Below, piece after piece: positions 25,001-35,830 of a stretch of 64,000 bases of DNA; position 1 is the first letter of the stretch, and every line of letters begins with the position of its first letter. A program made the translations under genes and the position numbers. The stretch is from Onchidella celtica (taxonomy: Eukaryota > Mollusca > Gastropoda > Systellommatophora > Onchidiidae): positions 36,833,339 to 36,897,338 of the forward strand of contig OZ007582.1 in NCBI GenBank assembly GCA_963931925.1, given 5' to 3'. Below the pieces are notes generated by a model. That model worked only from the letters and a program-made list of their open reading frames with translations. It was not told the DNA's origin and did not search any database.

Positions 25001-27282
25001 ATAAAAATCACAAACCAAAAATCCATCTGCGAAGAAGATTCTGATCTTATTTGCAGACATAATATAATGTTGGGAAAGAGTACCACAACCAGATGGGTTA
25101 CACAAGTTTAGTTGGGCACATATTTCACGCCTAGAGTGTTACTGTTAATCACTAAGGCAGCGCAATTGCTATGAAAACATCAGAAAGAGTTCCTTACATC
25201 CCGACCACTTTGAATTTTTTGCAATTCTTTGTAAACACAGACTATCAATAGTTTCATAAAATTATTTTCTGGTTGACAGGGTGATAGGTAGGGTTATGGA
25301 TGAGATGTTGGGATTAGGGATAGGCTGGAGATTAGAGGTTCCCAGGGTGATCAGGACGTATGGAACTCTTCCCAAAACATCCATAGATCTAGAGGACTAA
25401 CTTACCAAGGGGGCTGTGCACCCCACACAACCCCCAGATTTTCTCCCCCCCCCCCCCCTCCTTTTTAGAAAAAAAGGTATAAATAAAGATTTCTATTGTA
25501 GTGGCACTTTAGCATTTGATTTGTATAAAATCTTGTCACCAGATTTAATGAACAATTATGATTCTATGAGCATCCATGATCCAAGATAAAGATTACAAAG
25601 CTTTTTTATTTTGAAAAGGTTTAAACTTTAAAATAATGTCTTTTGTAGTGGCTCTTTAGCAAATATAAAATTTTGCACTGGAGGTAATGAACAATTATGA
25701 GCATTCATGATCCTTGATAAAGATATTAAAAGCTTTTTATTTTGTGTTGGCTCAAGGATGTAAGGTAATTTCTGGAACTTTCATGTTGTTTCCGCGGCTC
25801 TCTCCATGTCAATGTAAGAATGCACAAGCACACACAAACATTTATAAGTGGAATGTGCAAGTCCTTTCATGACTTTCAGTTGTCCTTTTGCCCTCGTACC
25901 CATATTGCTGGTACCCCAAACAGCAAACAGGGTGTGCAGATGGGAGATAACTTGCTTACTTCTCTCGCTTTTGTTGTCTGCACTCTCTAAGTCTCTTCAT
26001 ACATTTTTGTAAATGTATGTGCCTATTTGGATTTGATCCGTTCATTTACTTATATTTTAAATTCAGTTCGTCTTTACTGAAAGTGAAACTTACTGGCTAC
26101 ACATGCCATTGTTAAGGCCTCCCTTCTAGACTTACATTACAATGTTTCAGCTTTCTTATGTTTTCAATCAAACTGTAGAATAAGAACTCCCTCCCCCCTT
26201 TTATGCATGCTTCAAAAAAGAAAACCAAAGATGCATTTAAAATCATTGCATTGTGACACAATAGCTATTACCATAATTACATACGAAACCTATAAGGTAG
26301 AAAATGGTTAGAGCACAGATTTATTATGCTTTTGAAATAATGAACCCTTATTTAAATTGGCTTTGACCAACAAACGCCTTCTTTCCTCATACATCTCCAC
26401 ATCTGTTTTTCCCATCTGTGGAAGATGTCATACATGTATTTATTACCACTGCAAGCCTTCTGAGAGATTATTAATTTCCAGTTCTGGAGGAACCACTTCA
26501 TAATCTTTTCAGCTGCAGATCAAGTGAAATTTAATTCACCGCTTTTAAACTTTTTGTGGCCAGTCATGCCCTGGCACTGTCTGGCTGTCATTATGCTTTG
26601 GCAGCTTGGATGATGCCACTCTCTCAATCTCTGAAAATTTTGTTTCATTTCATATCAGAAGTCAATCCCTATCTTCATTTCCTCCATTCGCATTTCTTAC
26701 TGTTTTAGTGAAGGAGGTGGTATATAATATCAGTACTACATCGGTCAATATAAATAGTTCAAGTTCAGTTATTGACAGATTTTCAGTGCTTTCCACCCAA
26801 AACTTTTGGAGCTCTGCTCTGAGTACAGTGTTCTGCCAGATTGGCATTTTCTATTTCCTTGCTGATAAATTTCTTGGCGACCATATTTCACAATTTTTTT
26901 TATGGGAAAAAAAAAAAGGATTGGAGACACAAAGCAGACTCAGAAAAATACTTCTCCACCATTTCAAATCTGCAAATCTAAAAAAGAACCCTGCAAGTCA
27001 AAAGGAAGCCAACTTAAAAATTCCAGAACAGCGGTAGGTCTTGTAAAATTCGACAGGGTTTTTTATATCTCCTGGCCCCAATTTTTCTGTACCTGTTCAT
27101 TTCCATGGGACTCCACATTTATATATTTTTTTTAGCCTTGCTATACCTGAGAATATATTTGCTTAACATTGCCATGAAATTGTTTCAGTTAAAACAACCT
27201 TAACATGGGTTCAGATGGGTACACAATGTTTTCTGTGAGACAAGGCAAAATGATGGAAGCATTCGACAAAGTACCAGAATAG
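22009..27282 (+). CDS. COA3: Cytochrome c oxidase assembly factor 3 (COA3/CCDC56)
   Basis: COA3 is a small mitochondrial inner-membrane protein that stabilises newly made COX1 during complex IV assembly. Exon 1 is 22009-22186 and exon 2 is 27215-27282, joined in phase 1 (ATT T|GTATCC ... TTCAG|AT GGG), giving 81 residues. Residues 1-45 are charged (KVDKTPSQAQSDKFF, YEKKGKRLSALKGRNR). A single membrane segment of about 18 residues (LVGLLLTGGVLSI, then YGYTM) spans the splice junction. The C-terminal motif YGYTMFSVRQGKMMEAFD corresponds to the conserved YGYxxxSxxQExFLDE block of animal COA3. The length suits the family, although the tail after that motif is short (KVPE). The usual acidic FLDE is changed to MMEAF. 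The intron is about 5 kb and full of repeats. Confidence 0.92.
22218..22276. repeat. TCTAGA palindrome cluster
   Basis: Dense repeats of AGATCTAGATCTAGATATCT just inside the COA3 intron, self-complementary throughout. A simple-sequence tract without other features. Confidence 0.7.
22589..22802. mobile_element. TTAA-type MITE (CTAA ends) in COA3 intron
   Basis: Begins CTAACCCTTTACTTGCC and ends TGGCACTGAAAGGGCTAA, inverted ends of the same style as the other TTAA-type elements. An open frame across it (22505-22909) is just the element plus flanks. Confidence 0.55.
23058..23884. mobile_element. pogo/Tigger-like MITE in COA3 intron
   Basis: Ends CAGTGCAATCCTGATATCTC and, on the other strand, CAGTCCAATCCACTTAAATC, followed by TCGACA motifs repeated inwards (GTCGAGTAAAG; GTCGAGTTACC, GTCGAGAAAAG). 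Flanked by TA on both sides. These are typical of pogo-group Tc1/mariner elements. No transposase in the 827 bp. Confidence 0.72.
25484..25745. repeat. Direct duplication, about 130 bp x 2
   Basis: Two diverged tandem copies sharing TTGTAGTGGC(A/T)C(T)TTTAGCA, TAATGAACAATTATGA, GAGCAT(C/T)CATGATCC and AAAGCTTTTTATTTTG. Located in the COA3 intron. Confidence 0.8.
26887..27080 (+). repeat. Dispersed repeat, pair with 10.5 kb
   Basis: Plus-strand relative of 10527-10712: GACACAAAGCAGACTCAGA and AAATACTTCTCCACCATTT blocks. Ends about 135 bp before COA3 exon 2. Confidence 0.5.
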
Positions 27283-27985
27283 TGGATCACCTCAGGGAAC
27301 ATCTGACCTGGTGATCTTATGTGTGACTGCGGGCTGTGTGTTATGTTTGGATTGAATTCATTTGATTGGTGGCTGCATTGCCGAAAGTTGAGGGGACAGA
27401 AAATGGAGCCAGGATCGTAAAGATATACATGTCATTTGTCAACCTGAAGATCTGTATGTTTGTGGACAACATGACAACCTGTATCACTATCAGTCAGTCC
27501 TGCTATCCTGACTTTGTGCTTACAGGGATATAAGTTATTTTCTCAATGCATGTACAGGTATCTGGTTGTAATGTAATGTGAGATTTGTCTGCAGATTTCG
27601 AAATGAATGAACAGTGCCGAGAGAGAGAAATGGAAATTTTTTTTTTGTATCATTTGGTAGATGTTTTATTTTCGTTGTTTGGTTTTGCCTAAAATATGCC
27701 AGACCTAAAAACTTCATGTCAAGGATTTGTGTCCATTGATATAATTTATGAAAAGTTATGACAAGTCAGTGCCCACAGTGAATTTTATGTCTCTCATAAA
27801 AACCATCATATTCATAAAGGGCTAAGGAATCTTACATCAGTACATGTGTTGCTTTTTGTTGTGTGATTTATTGTAAGCTTTGTTTGTGCATATAAATTAT
27901 GAAACTTATCAGATTATGTACCTGCGTTTAACGAATGACTGCTATGGGTTTTTCTATACATTATTTGTTTTCTATGATGAGTTAA

Positions 27986-27991
27986 AATAAA
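27986..27991 (+). terminator. Candidate COA3 poly(A) signal
   Basis: Canonical AATAAA about 700 nt after the COA3 stop codon, the first one downstream on the plus strand that I see. It would give a 3' UTR of roughly 0.7 kb. Confidence 0.5.
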
Positions 27992-28678
27992 ATGTTAGAT
28001 CTTATCGTATTCATTTAGTTTTTTTTTCATGCATTTCTCAATCTTATCTGTGTGCATTGCGCTTGGAAGCATTGTGTTCATCTGGGGTTGGAAGAAAAAT
28101 AAGAGTTGTGTCACACTGTGCACACTATAGTAAGGGATCATGAAGAAATCACATAGATCTGTAGCCTACATTGTTTTCTGTAAGCAATGAAGCCACATGT
28201 ATAAACAGCTATAGATCTACTTGTAAATTTAAATGGATTCCGGATAAGATTAAGATAAAGAAGATGGCAGATTTTGCCAAACAAGTCATATTTGAGATAC
28301 AATAATTTCGCAGTTTCTTCCACAAATTATGGGTTGTGTCAGGCTATAACATTTTCTTCATCTTGACAATACACATTTTAAGGCCAAATTTAACTCAAAC
28401 GCATAATGTAATATACATATATGCATTGGCATCTGAGAATATAATACATGTATAAAGTTACCTGAACCCACAAATTGTTGAAGTTTGGAAGTTTTTATGA
28501 AAATGATTGGCTTTGCTTTGCTGTGGAGAATTTGTCTTTCATGCTTTCCTTTTTATTTATTGTTCTTTCATGACAGACTTTCCATGACTCATTCATTCAT
28601 TGATTCCATATTTTACTGGTTAAATTATCTTTTTGTGTCATTCATCTTTCCTCTTATTGTTTGTTTTTTGTCTTTTTT

Positions 28679-29055
28679 CTCTCTAATCTTTCTATCACAT
28701 TTTCAACTTTCTAGCCATTCCTCATTAAAAACTCTTTTTTTTCTCTAATCTTTCTATCACATTTTCAACTTTCTAGCCATTCCTCATTAAAAACTCTTTT
28801 TTTTCTCTAATCTTTCTATCACATTTTCAACTTTCTAGCCATTCCTCATTAAAAACTCTTTTTTTTCTCTAATCTTTCTATCACATTTTCAACTTTCTAG
28901 CCATTCCTCATTAAAAACTCTTTTTTTTCTCTAATCTTTCTATCACATTTTCAACTTTCTAGCCATTCCTCATTAAAAACTCTTTTTTTTCTCTAATCTT
29001 TCTATCACATTTTCAACTTTCTAGCCATTCCTCATTAAAAACTCTTTTTTTTCTC
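28679..29055. repeat. 62-bp tandem array, six units
   Basis: Six essentially identical 62-bp units (CTCTAATCTTTCTATCACAT ... CATTCCTCATTAAAAACTCT). The lack of divergence between units points to recent expansion. Confidence 0.95.
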
Positions 29056-30181
29056 GCTGTTGATCTTGCTTTCTGATCATTTTCCTCACTTTGTTCACTT
29101 TTTCATTTTTACTTTAGTAGCATATTCATCATTATCAAAACTTCTTGTTGTCTCAAATTTTCATTCAAGATGAAAAAACATTTCTAAAGAAACAAACAAT
29201 AACAGAAAAACAATGAAATCAGCAGGGTATATTTTTTATACACATAAATAATTTATTACATATTACACATTTAATTGGGGTTTCATATACCGTATATCAC
29301 ACTGAATTGCTGATAACACAGGGGATCACAACACAGGCAGTAAAAAACATGAGAGATGATTCATCAATGTGCACAGTATACATGACACGATTATGATGTG
29401 GGTGGTCGACACATAAATACATGCACGTATATATTTATAATCTGGTGAACAACTAATTGTCTCAAATATTACATAGATCACTCTGTACTGCACTCTGTCT
29501 ATTACACGTACAACATTTATGTAAGTTTTTTTGCTAAGTACATGTACAAAAATACTCAGACCATAGACAGAGAATTCATGGATTTTAATATATAATATAA
29601 TTATCTGATGAAGTTGACTGTAGTTGAATGAAATTAGAAATGTCAGAATGAAGTCACAATTCTCCCAAAAAACAAGGGATGGAATATTATTTATTTATTT
29701 TATAATTTAATTCTAATTAAATTTAAAGAATCTTTCAGTTGAGGCGGAGACATAATCTTCTCAGTGCTTTTTTGGGTCTCATAGTCTTTCTGGGCTACGC
29801 AAAGAATTTTTATTTTTTTTGATTCAATGCCCCAGATTTTGTCAGTTGTTTTTTGGTTTCGTGTTAGGAGAAATTATATCATGAAATGTTACTTTTAGCT
29901 CAGTATTGTCGTCTTGATGCTGAAAACTAGTCGTGTTGAAATGTTGCTACATTCAATTTCTGGCCAGACTGTAGAGAGAGAAATCAGAGTTCGCAATTTG
30001 CCCCCCCTTTTTGAAAGAATAAAACTCACAATGGCCACTTGATAATAAAGGGGAGACAACTCTAGCCACTGTTTGAAAGTGAAAGATTACTTCCCTTGAT
30101 TTGTTTACAAACACATTGGCAACTTGCTTGCCGCGACCGGTTCTTTTCTTCTTTTCTTTTTCCAATTTAGTACAATGTACT
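29056..30181. other. Intergenic stretch, no supported gene
   Basis: AT-rich, short frames only. No recognised repeat or splice-site series. Confidence 0.5.
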
Positions 30182-30433
30182 TGCAGGATTCTAAACGGCT
30201 AACTCTGAACAGTGAAAATGCAGTGTGCTGGTTTTTTTCCGGAATTAAGAGTGCCATCACATGACACATCCTATAAATAAAATAAGCCCTGGATATGTAA
30301 TCGGAAATATTTTTAGTATCAGTACCGATTCCCAGCTCCAATATGTGTATAATACTTTAATAGCCTTGCTTTTCAGTATTTCCACTCTTCTGTAAACTTT
30401 ACAAAAACCGAGTTAGCCGTTTAGAATCCTGCA
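30182..30433. mobile_element. Small inverted-repeat element
   Basis: A perfect 24-bp inverted repeat bounds this 252-bp segment (left starts TGCAGGATTCTAAACGGC; right ends TTAGAATCCTGCA). No target duplication or protein frame is evident. The perfect arms in otherwise repeat-decayed DNA suggest a recent MITE. Confidence 0.6.
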
Positions 30434-32883
30434 GCGACATGTCATGTATTAGGCAAATGCGTCCAAGGAATGAATAAGGGGCATTTTGTACATCTCAATT
30501 TTGATGCCATAAATGAAACGGGACCATGAAGAGTACGACATACACTAAGTCTTACACACTTTTAAAATGATTTCCACAGGATCTGGGATATAATTTACAA
30601 GACATTCCCACTGTAAAAAATTCTAATAAGCTTATTTTGAGATGTATTTTGGTCATCTTTGAAAACTGCAATAATACAATACACGTAAATTGTAATAATG
30701 CAATGTACTAACTAGAACATGAACATGGACTACATAAGGGTAGAATTATATTGTAATTTTATTAGACAGAATAGATCTGTAGCATTTTCAGCAGTGTTCA
30801 AATTTTTGTTTTATTTCATCGCAGGTGCAGATTTTTTTTTTTTTTAATGGGTGTGCTAAATTAAATTGATTGCGTTGTTTTCTCCGTCTGCAATTTCCTT
30901 TCTAATTCTATCATCAAGGTTGGGTGAGAACAAAAGTAAATCCTTTGATTTTGAGATGTTTCATCAATCTATCTGAAACCTGGCAAAACAGTACATCTGA
31001 ATGATCCCTTTCATCTACATACATGCAAGAAAAATTTATACAATATATCATTACCATAAAAAAGATGCACATATGATTATGCTGTCAAAATGTTGAGAAT
31101 TGCATGGAGAGCTATGGTAACTCGGCTAATTATTATTATTTTTTTCATTGCAATAATTGGCATCCGTGCAGCCCTTGGCAGCCGATGGGTTATGTTATAA
31201 GTTGGAGGCAAGGACTACTATCATAGTGATATAGTAGTCCTTGGTTGGAGGGTTAAATTCTGGAAACTTGTTCATATGGGCTACATGTAGTTCAAAGGCG
31301 TTTTTTTTTTTTTTGTAGGCTATTTGTTTTTATAAATATCGTAACAGTTTAGTTGGATAAAGAAAGATCCAGTTGTTTTTTGTTGTTGTTGTTGTTGTTT
31401 TTCTGTCTCCTGAAAAACTTATCAAATCTGAGTTACGACAGTTTACCACGCGGCCCAACAAAAATATATTGCATTATTTAAAAAAAAAAAAAAAAAGCCT
31501 GTAGTAACAAACACATAATAAACTTCAACATTTAACTACTCACGGAAATAATAAAATACAATCATGTACATCGTAGTACATGTAATTGGTTTTATATCAC
31601 TCAAAAACTGACTATGTACGAATGAGTCTAAAGTCCATGGTATAATTAATGTCAACTTCAGATGACAATATAATTCGTAACGAGCAGGGTATGAAACGAT
31701 CTGCATTGTCTTACAAAGTATATACAGCCCGCCCTATTGATAATGTGGTCACAATAGAAACATCCAGGCCAGGCCTGGTCAACCCGTCAACATGTACCAC
31801 AGATTTACAAACCAGCACGGCCGTCTTCACATCATTATGGGGCCCTGAGCAAAGCAATAGGCTTTTCTTCCTTGTCTCAAAAACCAATGTAAAATTTGCA
31901 TGCATGGGGGCCCCCTAAACCCTTGGGGCCTCTGGGCAACTGCTCAATGTACGCATGCGTTAAGATGGCTCGGCAAACCAGTGGTTCTTACCAGGAGGTG
32001 GAGGGGGGGGGGGGGATTTGGAACTTGTATGGGGGGAGGGGGGCACCATGGCAGTTCAACAATTAAAGCACACAGTAAAAGCTTTTATTTTTCTTTGCTT
32101 TAAAAAAATTTTTTTTTAAATAAATTGGTTGAATTGTTTAAGTGTATGAGTATAAATAAAACGGGGGGGGGGGAATCCATGAGACATGAACGTTTGAGGG
32201 GTGGGGATGGGGACAGCTTCAAAAGGTTAAGAATGACGACAGGTGCTAAAATCCATCAAATCATGTGCAGAGAGTAGCTGTTGTTCTACCGTCAAATCTC
32301 TGGCTCCAGCTCCCCCCCCCCCCCCCCCAGTGTAGCAAGCCTGTTCCGAGATTCAAAACACAAAATTAGAAAGGAATGTTAAGCAGATACATGTTGTTTT
32401 GAAAATAAAAATCTGGTGGTAAACATCCATTTTTTCCCCCAAATTAATCAGGGCCTTTCAAAATGGGTTTCCCCGGGTCTAAAAGACCCTTTCACCTCTA
32501 CACGGCTTACAAAAATTCATTCCATTTAGAAGGGCTGACCAGTTTGAAAAAAATGTCCTCCAGACCAGTCTTCCACTTTTCAAAACTTCTCCTTTTCTTT
32601 GGGTTATTTAGGTCTCAGCGAATTACTGCAGGTATTTTATAACCCAAGTCAAAGCTTGAGAATTTCAGTAAGAATGTTTTGCAAATTCAGCTTCAAATTC
32701 TTCTTCAACTTCCCCATCCCCCAACACTTCCTGGCCAAGAAACTCCGACTGTCACCTGATTTCCCTCTCCCTCAGCCTCAGAAACGAATTTTCTCCAGAA
32801 TGTTCACGAAAAACATATCAAAATACACGTACACATGTACATCAACTCTCTAGCAGCGAAATGTTCCTTTTTTTGAAACACAT
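30434..32883. other. Intergenic stretch with a short hairpin
   Basis: No gene supported. At 31209-31243 a perfect 13-bp stem (CAAGGACTACTAT / ATAGTAGTCCTTG) encloses a 9-nt loop. There are poly-G/poly-C runs near 32005, 32165 and 32310, and a (GTT)n run near 31380. Confidence 0.5.
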
Positions 32884-33123
32884 TGAACCTTTTGAGCCCT
32901 GATCTCCTGACCGAAAATTCACTCAAAACTCACAGAAAACACATGTCGTGTGGGCGCAGACATCTTGTTTGCCTTTTCCTGATGTAGTTTCTAACAGGCA
33001 AAAGAACTGCCTTTCCGCAGTCCATAAAACAATGCGCATTTCCGCACCGTTTTACCGGTGGTACGGTAAAAAGCTGCCTGGGGTTCCCACCGGTATACCG
33101 GTCCTACGGTCTCAAAGGGTTAA
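32884..33123. mobile_element. TTAA-type MITE
   Basis: Left end (T)TGAACCTTTTGAGCCCTGA and right end, inverted, TTAACCCTTTGAGACCGTAG. The interior has nested palindromes of ACCGGT/TACCGGT type (33047-33110). Confidence 0.55.
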
Positions 33124-33745
33124 TTAATCAAGCAATAATTATCATGATAAATTAATATTCTTTTTCAATTTCATTTTTGTGTATTTGTATTTATTTCATC
33201 ACTGATTAAAGCATGGGCTCTATGGGCTGCAGTCCATAGGCCTTCCCTGGCTGAGGGCCTCCAGAGATTAGGGGAAATTATTAACAAAAAAGTATTTTAC
33301 TTTTTATTACAGGTCGTTCCCCTTAAAACAAGCACCATTATTTTTATGAAAACTGTTGGTAGGTATTAATCCATTATACAACTTCAAGATACATGTAAAT
33401 ATATAAATAGAAGCGGTAGTTTATATGACATTATCTTGTACTAGTTGAATAAACTGATTTCAAGGAATCCCAAAATTGTGCTTTAATTATTTCTGGGTGT
33501 CGCACAGTATCTGTAGCCCAGAGGCCTACACAGTCGTAATCTGGCCCTACAGACTTGAAGTCAATTTCGCGCGAGTCAAACTTTTCCGATTGGGGGATTT
33601 GATGTCTGGGCGCAAGAGGGTTAACAAAAATGAAATGAAACAATCAGAAAGAACATTTCAAAGTAAATTAAACATCTCATATTTGTTACACCATACAGTA
33701 GGCCTATACAGCCCACCCGTGTATGACCAAGGAAACATGATAAAA

Positions 33746-34083
33746 TCGTCATGGTTCTAACCTTTTGGCCTAAGCCAGACATAAGCCAAAACAGAATGTA
33801 CCTGTTACGTCATTGCCCTATCCATGGTGCATCTATTAATGTAAAAAAATCATTCAAAAGTGCCAAGCCATTATCCTGAAAATAAAACTTTCTGTAATGG
33901 CCTCACTCATTCCATAGACGTAAGCCATTTTGGTTGTGGGGTTGTTTCAGCCCAACGTGGACGAAGGCCACTAGAGTCATTTTGGCCTAAGTCTGGCTGC
34001 ATAGCAAAAGAATAAATACGTTTTTTGCGATTTTCTCAGAAGTACAAAAAATGACTTAGACCAAAAGGTCAGCACCATGACGA
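33746..34083. mobile_element. MITE with about 30-bp inverted ends
   Basis: The left end TCGTCATGGTTCTAACCTTT and the inverted right end TCGTCATGGTGCTGACCTTT continue into GGCCTAAG/GGTCTAAG. A 46-bp segment inside it (GCCATTATCCTGAAAATAAA..., 33866-33911) is repeated outside at 34238-34283. Confidence 0.65.
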
Positions 34084-34284
34084 AATAAAAAATGATAAAA
34101 AGTTTGGATTACTTGGGTCAGATCCAAATGTACCGACAACAAGTTTGCTGGTGACCAGTTTGTGGCCAACCTTCAAAAAGGCTGGTGGGCGCACTGACTG
34201 AAGAATGTTTTGTCTCGGTTTCAATTTGAGATATGGAGCCATTATCCTGAAAATAAAACTTTCTGTAATGGCCTCACTACATCA

Positions 34285-34400
34285 ATTTTTTGGGACCATT
34301 AAGCTTGAACTGCTAAGAGGCGCTTTCGCAACCAGATACAATAGGACAATATCCAAAATTCACCCATTAAAAAACGTTTCTTCCGGGCCCTTCTGGGCAG
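34285..34400. repeat. Partial hAT-like MITE (family of 42.9 and 45.7 kb)
   Basis: Shares TTCGCAACCAG, CAAC/AATATCCAAAATTCAC and CCGGGCCCTT blocks in order with 42886-43066. A CAGTGGCATAGCG end-like motif lies at its right edge. Confidence 0.5.
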
Positions 34401-35196
34401 TGGCATAGCGGGGGGGGGGGGGGCACAGGGGCGGTTGCTCCCGGGCGCAAAAACTTCAAAAGAAAAACATACATTAGAAATACTAAGCAAAAAAAAAAAA
34501 AGCGCTCTTCCCTTCATCCAGAAAATCTCCCAATGTTCGAACATTTTACACAGTTTTTCAACATGACGGGGCAAATGAACGTTGCCATTTGCTAGGAGCC
34601 CAGAGGTCGAGGGGCGCAATACATGTACTTGTACATAACTGTGCTTGGTTTGCCCCGAGCGCTGGCAATAAACACTGCGCAACTGCCTCTGGGAATAATA
34701 GATTCGCCACCTCTATGGCATGGATGTAGACGGGATCTTATGCACTGGGGAAGATGAAACTAGCCTATCTCACTAGTTCAATAGCGATAAAATTGTCTTT
34801 TGTCAGCTAAGCGGAATTGGAATATACAGATTTCGTGCATTGAGTCAAAACACTTGCCAAACAGTTGTCTCAGTGCACCATCAACCAAGATGTTGTGTCT
34901 GCCATTTCTCCAACAAAAAGGTAACGTTCTCCTAACCCTAGCCCCAGCGTTTGGACTTTCATCAAAAATGCTCTTGAAAAGTGTTTGAAACCGTTATGAA
35001 ACATTACCATGCGAACGTAATGGCCTGCCGCAAAATTTGGCCAAAATTGCTTTGACCCTTCATGCTATTCTTCTCCACGTCAGGCCCAACTCTGTCATGC
35101 AAACTAAAAGAAAAACCCACCAAAACGAAAAAAAAAATATACAACAAAAAATCTGGCCCCCTCCCCCCCCCCCCCCCCACCCGGAATAAAAAACAC

Positions 35197-35440
35197 TTAA
35201 GTGCCGCTGAGCCAATATATCGGCCCATCATCATGCTGCGGAAGACTGCAGCGCGGCCGATATATCAGCCCTGTCGTTTCATGCTAAAACAATCGCAAGA
35301 CCGATTCATTGACAGATATTGTTCCGGTATGTTTTGCACTCCTAATTTTGACCACTTTCCCTGTCTTTCTATCCGATAATTCATTTTTCTGATAGTTTCA
35401 AGGTAAGTAGGGCGTTTGGTCTTGGCAGCAAAAGGGTTAA
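35197..35440. mobile_element. TTAA-type MITE
   Basis: Left TTAAGTGCCGCTGAGCC and inverted right end TTAACCCTTTTGCTGCC. The interior holds CCAATATATCGGCC/GGCCGATATATCAGC, an inverted pair like that at 14060-14130. Confidence 0.5.
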
Positions 35441-35678
35441 AAGATAAATATTTCACGTTCAGAAACAGTTGCAGTGGCTTTTCAGTAAACAAACAAATAA
35501 ACAACAAACAAATAGACAAACAAAACAAAGACAGAAAATCCTGAGACAGGCCAACAGGCCATTTCGTTTACACCGTGAAATTTAGTTATTTCCAGTAAGC
35601 CTGAAAAGTAGAAGCAAAAAAAACAAATGAAACGAAAAATCACAACCCATTCTTGATCCCTTGCTTAAAGCTAGGACA

Positions 35679-35684
35679 TTTATT
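35679..35684 (-). terminator. Candidate poly(A) signal for the C1q gene
   Basis: AATAAA on the minus strand, about 150 nt beyond the stop of the downstream tail frame (35831) and roughly 1 kb beyond the C1q stop. If it is used, the transcript includes the whole tail frame. Confidence 0.5.
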
Positions 35685-35830
35685 TTGTCCCGAGGAAAAA
35701 AAAAAAAAAAAGAAAAAACTCGTAGACAAAATTCATTTGTACACGGCATTGAAAGCTTGTTTTTTCTACAGCACTCAGCAATAAAGATCAACAAGTATAA
35801 CATTGAAATAACAAATTGTATCACTAGCAG

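Noticed and set aside
26606-27037. 143-residue plus-strand frame in the COA3 intron
   Set aside because: Contains a dispersed repeat also seen at 10.5 kb and lacks phase-compatible splice sites with COA3.
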